The notes under the pieces are model-generated. The model did not search any database and was not told the origin of the DNA. It worked only from the letters and a program-made list of their open reading frames with translations. Made by a program: the position numbers and the translations under genes. From Eumeta japonica (lineage: Eukaryota; Arthropoda; Insecta; Lepidoptera; Psychidae), in assembly GCA_005406025.1 (NCBI GenBank), contig BGZK01000495.1, positions 186,001 through 250,000 on the forward strand: a stretch of 64,000 nucleotides of DNA, given 5' to 3'. Numbering within the stretch: the stretch's first letter is position 1; each line of letters opens with the position of its first letter. Shown here piece by piece: positions 45,133 to 55,880 of this stretch.

Positions 45133-45761
45133 CAGTAGAACCTCGATAACTCAAACGTCGGTAACTTAAAAACCTCTATAACTTCAAAAAATAATATGTT
45201 CCCTTCCCATCAGAGCCCAAAAGCTCTATAACTTAAAATACGCAACCTCTATAACTTAAATAAGTAATCTCTGTATTGGCCTTCAGTAACGTAAATAAAT
45301 GTTTCCACAACCTCTATAACATAAAATTGCTCGTCAATGAGTCATTTTGAGAGAGTGTGCAAAACAAAAGGTTTCGTTATTTATTGCTTGCACGTGTTCG
45401 CTAGTTAAATTGTTAACGTAAACAATACATATGTCACCTATTGTTTGCTTCTTCAAAATTCTTTAAAGCTTTGCGGCGGTTAGCCTTAAGACATAAGTAA
45501 GCTTTGGATCATAAGTTTTAGATCATTGTCCTGGAAACATCGCTTTACTTACTGTGTGATAAAACTGGCTTAAAATGAGTTCAAAAAGAAAACTAACAAC
45601 ACTTACATACGCTGATAAAGGGTGGAACAAGGGTACATACATATGTACATATCTACCTCTATATTAACCTATCCCTAACATAGACCATTGATAACTTAAA
45701 ACCTCTATAACTTAAAATATTTTGTGTTTCCCTTGGACTTTAACTTATCGAGGTTCAACTG
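45133..45761 (+). mobile_element. Non-autonomous pogo/Tigger-like DNA transposon, complete ends
   Basis: The terminal inverted repeats CAGTAGAACCTCGATAACT (left) and AGTTATCGAGGTTCAACTG-like (right, TTATCGAGGTTCAACTG) are flanked by TA on both sides (45131-45132 and 45762-45763), the target duplication of Tc1/mariner/pogo elements. The CAGT(A/T)GAACCTCGATAA end is typical of pogo/Tigger. Sub-terminal CCTCTATAACTTAAA motifs recur about six times and are probably transposase-binding repeats. At 629 bp it is far too short to encode the full transposase, but a start survives at 45575 (see separate entry). It is an internally deleted copy. Confidence 0.92.
45575..45670 (+). pseudogene. Remnant of pogo-like transposase N-terminus
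   Basis: ATG at 45575 reads MSSKRKLTTLTYADKG and then diverges to a stop after about 31 codons. The opening resembles the M-S-K-R-K...T-L basic start of CENP-B/Tigger-type transposases, before the first helix-turn-helix. Position and orientation inside the TIRs support the call. The DNA-binding and DDE domains are deleted. Confidence 0.65.
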
Positions 45762-45929
45762 TACAAGCTTTAAAGTAGTCTCTCTTCGTTTGTGTAGGAG
45801 AATAATTAAATTGCAAAATAGTGATGAAAAAAATGTATCAGCTCAAAACGTGAACCACTGACATTGATACCATCATATTATCTTTTTATTTCAGGGTGAG
45901 AGGTTTGCAAGTTAAGCCCTTCAGCTGGT

Positions 45930-46140
45930 CCAGTGCGTATCGACGGCCGCTATCTCCAGTGAGACGAAAACGTCTGCGGCCAATGGATTTACGTGGTCTC
46001 CGAGGCGAGGAAAGAGTGGTTTGACTTGACTTAAGTTAAAAATTCACCTGTCAATTGACCCCAGGTCAGGATCAAATCCTGGTCTGATGTGACGCATTTG
46101 TCACCACTGCCTTTTCGCTGTTGGCTTTGATAGATTTTAT
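45930..46140. repeat. GC-richer hairpin-forming patch, SINE-like
   Basis: GGCCGC ... AGACGAAAACGTCT ... GCGGCC (about 45943-45983) can form a nested hairpin. Further on, GTCAGGATCAAATCCTGG has a resemblance to a tRNA B box (GGWTCRAATCC). No A box at proper spacing was found, so a tRNA-derived SINE is only a possibility. Confidence 0.3.
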
Positions 46141-46778
46141 AGGAAGGTGCTATCCTCACCATTATCACTCTAGGTAGCTGATTTGGTTAAAGCAATATGA
46201 AAATTATTACACTGACTATTACCGAGACTAAAAAACGGTTTGAAAACGAAATTTTCTAAAGTGGTTATAGTTAATAAAATTTTAATTAAGTAAACACTCG
46301 TGAGAACTAAAGTTAGACCCTTCAGGTTTTCGATTCTGCGGGCTGAAAAAGCTTCATTCGCCTTCTAACTGAGTAATAATGGTTGAAACCGTAATACATT
46401 TTCCGAATATAACAATAAGCAATATTAAGTGAATTACGGTATCCAATACGTTTGTATACAAATTGGGTGCGGCGAAGTAACAGAGGTTAATAATGAGAAT
46501 CGACGTAGGTAATTAATAAGGGTTTCGTTTAAGCAAAGTGGGCAAAGGGTCGGACGGCCTAGAGGGTCGACTTGATATTACTGTCCACCGCCTACCATAA
46601 AACGGAAATATGGCTAATGGATGCCTTTTTTTTTTTCAATAATATACGTGTACAAGATTAGTATGATACCTGCATATGATTTTTTTTCTTTTAAGTTCAA
46701 TAGAACGAAACATATGATTGCATTTATTAAGCACTTCGTGCGATTTTTATTTATTTGTCAGTAAGTTGTGAAATAAAC

Positions 46779-46785
<7 letters not shown>
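46140..46785. other. AT-rich DNA, nothing recognised
   Basis: No gene or repeat identified. Confidence 0.5.

Positions 46786-46787
<2 letters not shown>

Positions 46788-46821
<34 letters not shown>
46788..46821. repeat. TA microsatellite
   Basis: About 17 uninterrupted TA units next to a hairpin. Confidence 0.95.
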
Positions 46822-46822
<1 letters not shown>

Positions 46823-46823
<1 letters not shown>

Positions 46824-46882
46824 AAGCGGTTCAGAATATTCCAAACATTCTAGATAAAGGCTAGAGTATTCTGAATCACTTT
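46823..46882. repeat. 60-nt hairpin beside the TA run
   Basis: The arm AAAGCGGTTCAGAATATTC pairs with GAGTATTCTGAATCACTTT, and CTAG/CTAG closes near a 7-base loop after an 8-base bulge. The arm sequence recurs in direct orientation at about 46899 (AAAGTGGTTTAGAAT). The size suits a microRNA precursor, but the recurrence and the adjacent microsatellite favour a decayed palindromic MITE. Confidence 0.6.
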
Positions 46883-47179
46883 ATACAATATACATCTATA
46901 AAGTGGTTTAGAATCAAGAACCTTGAATATGAAAATGAATTTCCTAATTTTTTACTGAATTGCGAATTGTAAGCAGAAATAGAAGACGGACAAATGCAAA
47001 GAAAAAAACACACAAACAGCGAGATCGTCATGAACGCGTATTATTCGCTTTTTAATTTTGCCCATAAAGGCCAGGAAATATTAAAACAAAATAAAAAGGA
47101 ATTTTCAGGCATCTAAATAAATAATTAGCACGCTCGGCGTGCGGGTGTGCGTAATTTATACAGTATAATACGCGATACT

Positions 47180-47320
47180 TTCAGAAGGTTCACGGCGTGG
47201 AGTGGGTTTCCTCTCTAGGCCCCCCTGCCCCTCCCGGCCCCGCCCGGCGGCCGAGACCCGCCACGCACTCTCGCCCCCACTCCCCTCTCTCAAGCCGGGG
47301 GACGCGCCTTAACCTTTCCT
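47180..47320. promoter_or_regulatory. GC island 9 (C-rich)
   Basis: A C-rich block with CCCTCCCGGCCCCGCCCGGC and CTCGCCCCCACTCCCC, hence several Sp1/KLF-like CCCGCCC boxes on one strand. No coding frame with family similarity (frame 47197-47385 is incidental). Confidence 0.35.
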
Positions 47321-47389
47321 TAACTTCCACAAGCGAGATTGTCTGGGAACGATATAGAGCTACAAAGCATTTTGAGTTATTTTGAAAAT

Positions 47390-49825
47390 TAAAACAAATT
47401 ACATCTGCTTAATTCACCGTATTCTATAATTTTGTCCACTTCTAATGATTAAGATGAATTAAGTGTAAATATACCTCTAACACATTTTTCGTTATATGCC
47501 TGATCGCAAATTACTTACTTCTACACCTAGATTCAAATTTCCATCTAGAAAATTTTATACTGTAAGCAACTGGTGCATAATTTTCAAAAATAACTCTTCC
47601 AAACATTCTTCAAGGGATTATTTTATTATTTTCAGGTACATAATAATGCTCATTCTGAATAATTAGATGCTTCTAAATAGGCCACAGGAACTCCAAAACA
47701 GGATCGCACAACGAGACCGACTTAACGAACTATCTTCCACTGAGATTACAGTCTATCAGAATAACGCAGGCAGTAGCATTCATGAAATCATTTTTTACCA
47801 GTAAATTTTGTGATATCACTACATATGTATTACACAATTTTATAGTTTTTTTTTCAATAATTATTTGTCTTCATATTTTGAATTATTGTTATATTAATTT
47901 TATTTACAGAAATTAATTTTATAACTATTAGCATTGCTTTACTGACGCGTAGTATTTATTTTATTATTAATTTCCGCTGTCACCGCTAGTGCAAAGAATC
48001 GAAAAACAAAAAAAGAACCATTTTTAATGTAGATTTATTGGATGCATCTATAAACCTAGATGATGGATACAAAAATGTATGTTCTAAAGTTCATTTAGTC
48101 TATTTTTATTTATTCAGTCATCTTATAATCGATAAATTACTTGACCAAAAAATTAAAACTTTCTTTGATACCTACTATTTTTTAATAATTGCAATGGACG
48201 ATTACGCCTGTGTCCTTAAAATATTGCAGAGTTGTCTGCTTCAAATGCTATATCGGAAATTCAGTATCGTAAATATATTATTTAAGCATGGTTCGAAGAT
48301 CAGAATCGTTTACATTCAGTTTATAATTAAAATGGGTACAATTTATTCTATAAGACCTCATTTTATTTTAATGTTTTTATAGAATTGACAGAAATTTATA
48401 AATATGACGTACTTTCAGCCCTTTTTAAACAGGGATGTACAAATAGTTTAAAAAAGAATTAAAATCCCAACTGCGTAAAAGTGAATCTTTTCAGTTCATT
48501 TTTTTGCATATTTGCAGTCGGACGCATACACGTAGCAGATGTCGTAGCAAATAATAAATCGCGAATCTGATGCCTCCAACAGCAAATATTTATGATATTT
48601 GATATGATTATCATATTGTTCAATTTATTTTTGTGCACTTTTATACGGTAGGGTTGCTTTAATTTTCTAATTATTTTTTTATTTATTACTTTTTAGTTCT
48701 GTTTTAACAATATGCTTTGTTTACTGATATTTATTATATTAATATTATTATCTCGTCATTCGCTGTGTTATCGTAATTTCTTTAGTAATAATCGTTATAA
48801 ATTTATTTTACCGATACATTATTAGTAATTTATTCTCAATTAGATTTATTTCCTCTCACCGTATTAATAATGCTTTAAGTAACGGTCGTTAAAATTATCT
48901 TTTAAAGCAGAGAAATGTTGGGTTTGTCACTTGTTTTTAAGAATTGTTAACATGAAAAATAATTTATTATACTACATTTATTTTTCACTTTAATAATATC
49001 TATTTACACAATTATGTAAGAATTTTACCACAGCCTAATTATAATTATTGAAAATTTAGGTAAGAACCTAAAAACGATATTCAAAGATCGATAAAATTAT
49101 GCCCCATTTGTCATAGCACGATATTTAGTGAAATACTGAACAGTAATAAAAGATTTGTATTTCATTACTGAAGTAGTTCAGACTTTTAAATTGCAATAAG
49201 CTTTGATAAATTGCAATATCCTCGCATTGCAATGATTGTGAGCATCTAGTCAGAAAAGAATCGCTTTCTACATAACTATTGTCGTCGAAACATTGAGAGT
49301 TCACAAGTTTGATTAAAGAAATCTGAAATAATTACCAAATATAACTTTGAGTTAACCCTTTTGACGATTAGAACAGATTTTATAAAACAAAAGACTTATA
49401 AAAAAATTTATAAAATGTTCAAAGAATGCAATTTATTCATTATATGATGAGTTTGAAATAACAGATTACGTGCATAAATTGTAATTCATGATATTTGTAA
49501 TAATTTGCGTAATTTTTAATCAGATAAAATATTTTTTTTTTTGTGAGTTAATCTGAGAAAATTATTACCTGAGCTATATGGGCGTGATGCAAGATCAGTT
49601 CATACTTCTTTAAGATTAAATATTCCCTAAAAATCATTGGACATAGAGCTTTGAGTGGTCATGAAAAATTTAAAAAATGAAATATGTATATGAAATACAA
49701 AAAAAGATTCGAAGAAGACCGTTATCGTACTTTACAAAGATGTAAATATTTTCATCTCATGATACAAGAAAATAATAATTAACGTATTTACTAACTCTTC
49801 AATTATTATTGTATCACTATTACAA
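47390..49825. other. Very AT-rich DNA, nothing recognised
   Basis: A 114-codon frame at 48038-48382 opens with TTG, has its first good ATG at 48194, and is AT-rich with no domain; considered chance. No repeats aligned. Confidence 0.5.
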
Positions 49826-49830
49826 TTTAC

Positions 49831-51280
49831 TTCTTGCTATGAAAATTGAAAAATTTGCATAAATTGAGAAGTTACTATTTTCAATCTTATTCACGGAAAT
49901 CGAGATTTCATCTTGACGTTATAGAGTCCTAGGAATCTATTTTGACCATTTTATGAGTGATGTTTCTATGGCTGTATGTACACGTGTTTGTTTATACGGA
50001 AATCTCTTATAACTTTTGTACCGATTGACCGATCTAAACGTAGTTTGCGACGTTCAAAAGTGGTCCACTCGACTTAGATTTTCCGAAACGTTGAATCTAT
50101 CCATCCGGCAGATTTCGAGGAATCTTAAAAATGAACTTTTCCGAAAAATGTTTTTTTAAAATAATGTTTAAATTATTTTACCGATCGCTACTTTGCTCGT
50201 AGATACAGCAGCTCTTTTTATTAAAAAGTTATATCGATTGTCGCAAACATCAACATTAGTTAATTTGTTCAAGATATATAATTGAAGAAATATTTTTCAA
50301 ATAAATTTGAAAATCTATCCTGTTGTTCTTTTTTTAAAAACAACAATGTATATGTGTTATTCTAAATGCATTAAAATCGGTGGATTTGTTCAAGAGAAAT
50401 TATTGGAGATAAATTTTTCAAAAAGGGTTTGTTTTTTTTAGAATATGTTTTAAAGTACTCTACCGATAAATTCCAAAATTGAACCAATTATTCTTCTTAA
50501 AAAAACAATGTCAGTTTTAGCAAAATGGATTGGGTGTATTGATATTTGGAATACTATAAAGCAGATTAGAATTGAAATAACATATTCGAAAGATATCGTA
50601 GTTGAAAAATTCAAAATATAGTATTTTTTAAGTTCCCGCTATGAAAAATTAAAAATTTTCCTATATCGTGAAAACCTTGTTTTTTGCCCGATTTTCAAAA
50701 ATAGACTTTATCAAATCTACACGACGGTCCTAAAAATATATTTTGATCATTTTTTGAGTGATGTCTGTATGTATATGTGTGTGCGTGTATTGAATAAACC
50801 TTCAAAAACTGTTTTTTTAGAACATTTTTTAATCTAATTTATTGGTAAGTTCCAAAATATAAGTAACTACTCTGCTTAAAAATCTGACTTCGATCATTGC
50901 AAGCTACATTAAAATCGGTGGGTTTGTTCGAAAGATATCTTTAATAAAAATGAAAAAAAAAAACAGCTGTTTCAAAATAACTTCAATAAAAAATAAATTC
51001 TTGATGGATTGATACTTGGTACTCGGTTATTTTTCTATTTAAAAATTACAAGCTTAATAATTTACTGCTACTTTATTTGTGATCGCTTTGAGTTTGAAAT
51101 CAGTAAGAAGTTACAAGGGTGGCCGGCAGGTTCAAGCATCTTCTTAAACTGGAAATGCTAAAAAACTCATAGACAATAGTTGCAACCCAAGGAGTTGAAA
51201 AATATATGGATAAATATCATGAAAGGAAGTTTTAGAGATGACCTGCAGAGTCAGCCGTTTGTCATATTATTCTGGACATT
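49831..51280 (+). repeat. Dispersed repeat family A, copies 2 and 3 in tandem
   Basis: Copy 2 (from 49831) and copy 3 (from about 50630) each restart with the GCTATGAAAA...AAAATTT block, followed by CCTAGGAATC or CCTAAAAATA, a short GT-rich stretch and sub-repeats. Copy 3 ends with GATAAATAT, GGAAGTTTTAG and CCTGCAGAG, paralleling the end of copy 1 at 6.1 kb. Copy 2 lacks that end, so it is truncated, or it shares one end with copy 3 after a tandem duplication or nested insertion. No coding potential. Confidence 0.75.
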
Positions 51281-51409
51281 GTCTTCAGCTTTTAGTATAA
51301 ATTGCTTTCGGCCTAATGTGTTAAAATCTAGAAAATTTTTTAGATAACTATCAAAGTTCTCAATAAAAATCATTCAAAATTTACATATATTTCACGTGGC
51401 GTCGCATTG

Positions 51410-51900
51410 AAGTGTTTTTGGCACAGTTGCGCTCGCTCCTGTAACATATTTTAAGATTTTCGCCTTGATCTAAGTTTGACTGCGGAAAGGAAAGTTTGGA
51501 CCGATGAGGCTGTAGACAAAGCGGCTACCTATAGACCGGGACGGCCTTTATTGGAACACAACGCCAGATCGGAATATATTTAACTTAATTTAAAGGACTC
51601 GGCAATAGTTTAGCCCTTAAACAGCAGTTCGAGATTAATACTGTCAGATCAATACAATGGACTCATCAAAGAAAATGCCCGACACCGAATACGTTAATTC
51701 AAAATTTATTTGCTTATAACTAACTCTTAGCTCGGACACCATTCGAATAGTCGACGGAAGTTGCATGTGAGCCGAATATCGAGCAGTGAGTACTAAGTGT
51801 GGTTAAAATGAGCGTTATTGGTATTTTAGTTATGTGTTCACTTTTTGTGTGCTTTAAGGAATTTAGCAAAATATTTTACCGCTAAGCAATTCACCATGCA
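51410..51900 (+). other. Unassigned mixed-composition patch with a tiny signal-like ORF
   Basis: Less AT-rich than its flanks. At 51808 an ATG in good context (AAAATGAGC) starts a 25-codon frame, MSVIGILVMCSLFVCFKEF..., resembling a signal peptide, with a GTGAGT donor-like site just upstream at about 51787. This may be a first exon of a small secreted protein or of a non-coding RNA, or chance. No family recognised. Confidence 0.2.
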
Positions 51901-52299
51901 TTGCAAAGATAAACCTTTTGGGCATTAAAATTTACAACACAATCGAAATGTTCCATTTCAGTTTCTTAATCAAACAAACCAACAAACTCTAGTTATTAAA
52001 AGTAGCAGAAAATTATGTTTTCATTTTATTTTTTATATATTCAGAAGCGTTGAACAGACAACTAACTCCACCGTTTTATTGTTCATATAGATTGTATTCA
52101 CTAATACCTACCTAAATAAACCAATACCCACTTAATAAAAATAGGATACTGAGCATCCTTTACAGATTTATCCATATACATGGTGAAGGCGCAGCCCGAC
52201 AATAAAGTAGCATCTATCGCCTCGCTGCTGTGCCACTGTGAATAAATTATAACGATAAGACTCATGCCTTTCGAAATATTGAAGGCTTTTCTGATAATT

Positions 52300-52445
52300 A
52301 AGCGCGGGCGCCCCCCCGCCCGCCGCGCTCGCCCCGCCCTACGCTGTCCCCGCCGCTCACCCGTTTTGGCACATTTTTCCCGCGTGAAAGCGCACGACAT
52401 TCCCTTTGGATGTTACGACAGAACCATGGCCCGAACGAAGAGTAC
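52300..52445. promoter_or_regulatory. GC island 10
   Basis: CGCGGGCGCCCCCCCGCCC is followed by CGCTCGCCCCGCCCTACGC and TTTTTCCCGCGTGAAAGCG, the last containing a TTTCCCGC E2F-type site (near 52376). A regulatory island by composition; no coding frame accepted. Confidence 0.4.
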
Positions 52446-52449
52446 TTGA

Positions 52450-54530
52450 CTCGCTTTCATCTCGGTGATGCCGACCGAGGTAGAAGTTTTAAAGCGATCT
52501 TCGGATGTTAAATAATTTCCACAAAAAGAGATTTCCTTTGTGGCAACTAGCCGGCTCATATATTTTTGTTGAGTTTTGATTGACTTCATTAGAGCATAAT
52601 TCTGTGAAAGTTTTGTTTCTTGGGTGCATTGTTATTTATTTTTTTGCAAGAAATATATTTCAGATGAAATTTTTGCTAGTTGAATTGAGCTCTTACTAAA
52701 AATAACTCTATGTAAAAGTTATAATATCACGAAATGTCACCTTGGGATGACCAGTTACTAACATTTCTAAATAAACAACCATTACCCTATGAATATACTT
52801 TAATATGGATATGGTTTTTTTATTGTGTGAGTATGTTTCAGTTTTAGTTTATATATATTTAAGATCTTAGGTATACCTGCGTTAATATAAACAAAACAAA
52901 ACCGGACAATATCTATTGTTCGCATGTTACGAAAGAATTTTTTTAACTATGAAATATGTGACAAATTATCGAATTATAAATTAAAAATTTATAAGTCATC
53001 TAATTTTTTCAGAATGGATAAAAAAAACTTTAAAATACCACTTCAAAAATATATAATACTTAGACAAGCAGTTCTCTCGTACAAAAATATTTTTTAGATT
53101 ATTTTCTTTATATTGTATTATTTCAGTTTTGATTGCTATTTAGGTGAAGATTTTTTCGTACAATACTCAGACACACTTTGATAAAAATAAATCATACATT
53201 CAAATATTGTTATCTGTGAAAATTATGATGAATAATATTTTTATTCCATTTTGTACTTAAAAAAAAAAGTACATTACTGCTAATCGCACTGGCTTACAAT
53301 TTGAGTCGTAGTCGTACATAAGTTTTCCTTCACTAAAAGTAACATGACTATATTACACTTCTTTTTTCGGTGTATTCAATTTCACGGCAGCATTGAAATA
53401 GTCTTAAGAGGAAAATACAGCTTCAGCATTACAAACGTCCAATGAGCACAGTTGTCTTATTGCTCCTTGGCCGTCTGGCGGTCGGCCGGGTACACAACCT
53501 AGAACTCGACCTGCGACATCTACGTTAACACAGACCGAGACTATAATATGAATTCTATGCAGATACTAAATTTCTAGCGATTGATGAAAAGTTATACGAT
53601 ATTCGGGTACAGGGATGAATTAGAAATACATCACAATTTAAAAGTAAGCTGTGTTCATATGTTTTGTTATAATTCGACTAAAAATAATAGCCGTAAAATA
53701 CAAATTGAGTAACCTTTTTATTTCAAATCGAGAGTCTTGCATCTTAGGACCTCCACGCTGGCCCGGTGAAACTGTGACTTTATATATATATATATACGCT
53801 CAGTTTCGAAAGTGAAACACAATTTTAAAAGTTACATGAAACTGATCCTATGACCGTCTATTAAGAAAAAACCTTGAATGGTTGATTCGTATTATAATAA
53901 ATAAAAATTAAAAAAAAAGAAACACATTTTATTAAGTTCGAATATGTTACGATGCAGTCAGGACTTACTTACCTTTCGATCGAACTATTGAATCAGTAAT
54001 AAAATCGATTTGAAATTTGGTACGTGAAGTCAATTTCTGATAACTAAATAAAATTTTACTATACATTAATCCATTTATATAAAAATACGTTATAAATAAA
54101 GTTTTACCCGATGTTAAAGCTACGACAGGACTATATTTTTACCAGGGAACTCGTAAAGACGATAGCGTCATTAGACACACATTGAATGAAATTAATAAAA
54201 AGTAACTGTAAATAATATAAAATAACTATTAAAAAATGAGAAGATACTTTTTTAAAAACAAGTTTTCGCAAAGTTGAATAAAAAAATGCGTTATGAAATA
54301 GATAACAATGTTCTGATAATGAGCGTTTAGTATAAAAATGAACTTTTTTACGTAGACCAATCCTAAAATGTTTGCTGATAAATTAAGCTGGAAAAAGAAT
54401 GTCCTAATTCGTCTAGCTTGGAAATGTTTCCGCACTATATATAAATATTATATAGTAGAAATCATCGCATTACATACTATGTCTTTTAATCTGATCAAGC
54501 ATTGTTTTTTGTATCCTAAACAAAAAGTCA
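52450..54530. other. AT-rich DNA, nothing firm
   Basis: A normal-composition patch at about 53440-53540 (GGCCGTCTGGCGGTCGGCCG) could be a small island. (TA)n lies at 53780-53797. No gene recognised. Confidence 0.45.
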
Positions 54531-54532
54531 CC

Positions 54533-54576
54533 GTAGACTAGAATTTGAACCTGTCTCTTTTGTACAGGTAGTCTAC
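54533..54576. repeat. Nested inverted repeat
   Basis: GTAGACTA and TAGTCTAC are perfect 8-bp arms, and between them ACCTGT and ACAGGT pair again. On the minus strand a GGTTCAAATTC B-box-like motif and a downstream T run recall a tRNA-derived relic, but a full cloverleaf cannot be drawn. Confidence 0.5.
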
Positions 54577-54790
54577 CAGTAAACATTAGAATTATTGAAC
54601 TTATTGGACCTCAATAGAACTAGGCAGCACCTTTAAATGTATTAAGTGTTTTCTATTTGCGAATAATCTCAATTTATTATTCCGCTAGAAATTGGTAATG
54701 GTCGTCTGTTGATGAGCAGCAGGGATACGCTAATTGATACGATCTATCTGGACCTGAATCACTATCGTGAAACTGGTCTTGATCATCGTG

Positions 54791-54961
54791 ATGATGATGG
54801 TCTTGATGATCATGTTGGCCACCGCTGTAGCATACTTCGAGTTTGATCCCTACATCTATTCCCCTTTTAGCCTATTTTCGTATGGAGTCCTGCAGTTTTA
54901 TGAATGTGGATTTTTTTATAGAATAAATCCACTAGTTTTAAAATTAATTCGTTATGAATAA
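54791..54961 (+). CDS. Unidentified small ORF with signal-peptide-like start
   Basis: ATG at 54791 opens a 57-codon frame, MMMVLMIMLATAVAYFEFDP then YIYSPFSLFSYGVLQFYEC, ending at 54961. The first 14-15 residues are strongly hydrophobic with an Ala-Val-Ala type cleavage motif. The first ~35 codons are clearly less AT-rich than neighbouring DNA, which suggests an exon. The other plus frame over the same bases is also open for about 48 codons, so the coding frame is not settled. No family, promoter or splice partner identified. Confidence 0.25.
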   Translation: MMMVLMIMLATAVAYFEFDPYIYSPFSLFSYGVLQFYECGFFYRINPLVLKLIRYE

Positions 54962-54964
54962 AAC

Positions 54965-55595
54965 GTTCATGCTTTTTGATAACATTATTATTACTTATAA
55001 ATATTGTGTACTCATAAATCAAAATTAATATTGATTTAAATTTAGAACTCTATATTCTAAAATTAAGTGTGTTATATTCAATTTTTCACAAATTGTACAT
55101 CAAGTACACTTGTAGCAACTGAACTTTTACGGGCTAGGTATAATTCAAAGGAAAATGACGAGTCGCACTTTTCAGACAAACACACCCACGCCTTGATCTA
55201 CAGACGATATCTCCAGTGGGTGCGTTGGCGAGACTAGTCGACAATAATAATAATCTCTTGTACCCGATATTTAAAAATATACCCTTCTTAAGTTAAAAAT
55301 AAACATATTTAATTATAATCTATATAAATCAGGTATGTAGTATTTTGAAAATGTTACTTTTGCTCTCGTGATGATTTTGACGCTGATAGTACATGGTATA
55401 GTGGTTTAGTGTTGATTTTGTTGAATTTATTCTGACTTTAATACCCTTACCCTTAGTTTTTTTGCGAGACTGTCCGTAAACAAAGTAGGAGTCACTAAAC
55501 GAATTATGACGAAAAGAATTACGCTCGAGACTTCTTTGTGGCACAACATTCGAAACGAGGTAATCCGCAAAAAGACCAGAGTAACAAGTAGAGCT
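54965..55595. other. AT-rich DNA, nothing recognised
   Basis: No gene or repeat identified. Confidence 0.5.
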
Positions 55596-55599
55596 TACA

Positions 55600-55880
55600 G
55601 AAACATATAGCAGGTTAATGTGGCAGTGGGCAGACCGAATCGTTCGTAGAACCGCGATAAATGCTGAGGAAGAAAGAGTGCCAAATAAAGACTACGAATA
55701 GGTTACTGCAGCGCGGGATGGCTCCACTGCTCTACCTCCACACTGGAATGAAGGCTTGGTTAAAGGTCGTGGGCCATCGTTGTTGACTCGGGACGGTACG
55801 TCACGTCGGTTGAAATTTCTGGTGAAATTTATATTCCATAGACGTCTAATAGCCGAAACATGAGCGATAGCCGCAGTTAA
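55600..55880 (+). mobile_element. 3' fragment of a non-LTR retrotransposon
   Basis: Near 55611 the plus strand reads RLMWQWADRIVRRT, matching the LKWxWAGHIxRRTDGRW motif near the polyprotein C-terminus of insect RTE/jockey-like elements. Further on, TGGTTAAAGGTCGTGGGCC is a frameshifted remnant of the DDLVKVAG segment. The fragment ends with GACGTCTAATAGCCGAAACA, also found at the end of the 43.7 kb fragment, so both are the same family's 3' end. Heavily decayed. Confidence 0.7.

Noticed and set aside
46060..46095. tRNA-derived SINE
   Set aside because: Only a B-box-like GGATCAAATCC was found. No A box at suitable distance and no second copy, so only a low-confidence repeat patch is kept.
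48038..48382. 114-codon frame
   Set aside because: Opens at TTG, AT-rich, no domain. Frames of this size are expected by chance in a window this long.
51630..51650. Similarity to miR-8 (TAATACTGTCAG)
   Set aside because: Match stops after 12 bases and there is no supporting hairpin.
54533..54600. tRNA gene on the minus strand
   Set aside because: A B-box-like motif and T run are present, but the A box spacing and cloverleaf stems fail.
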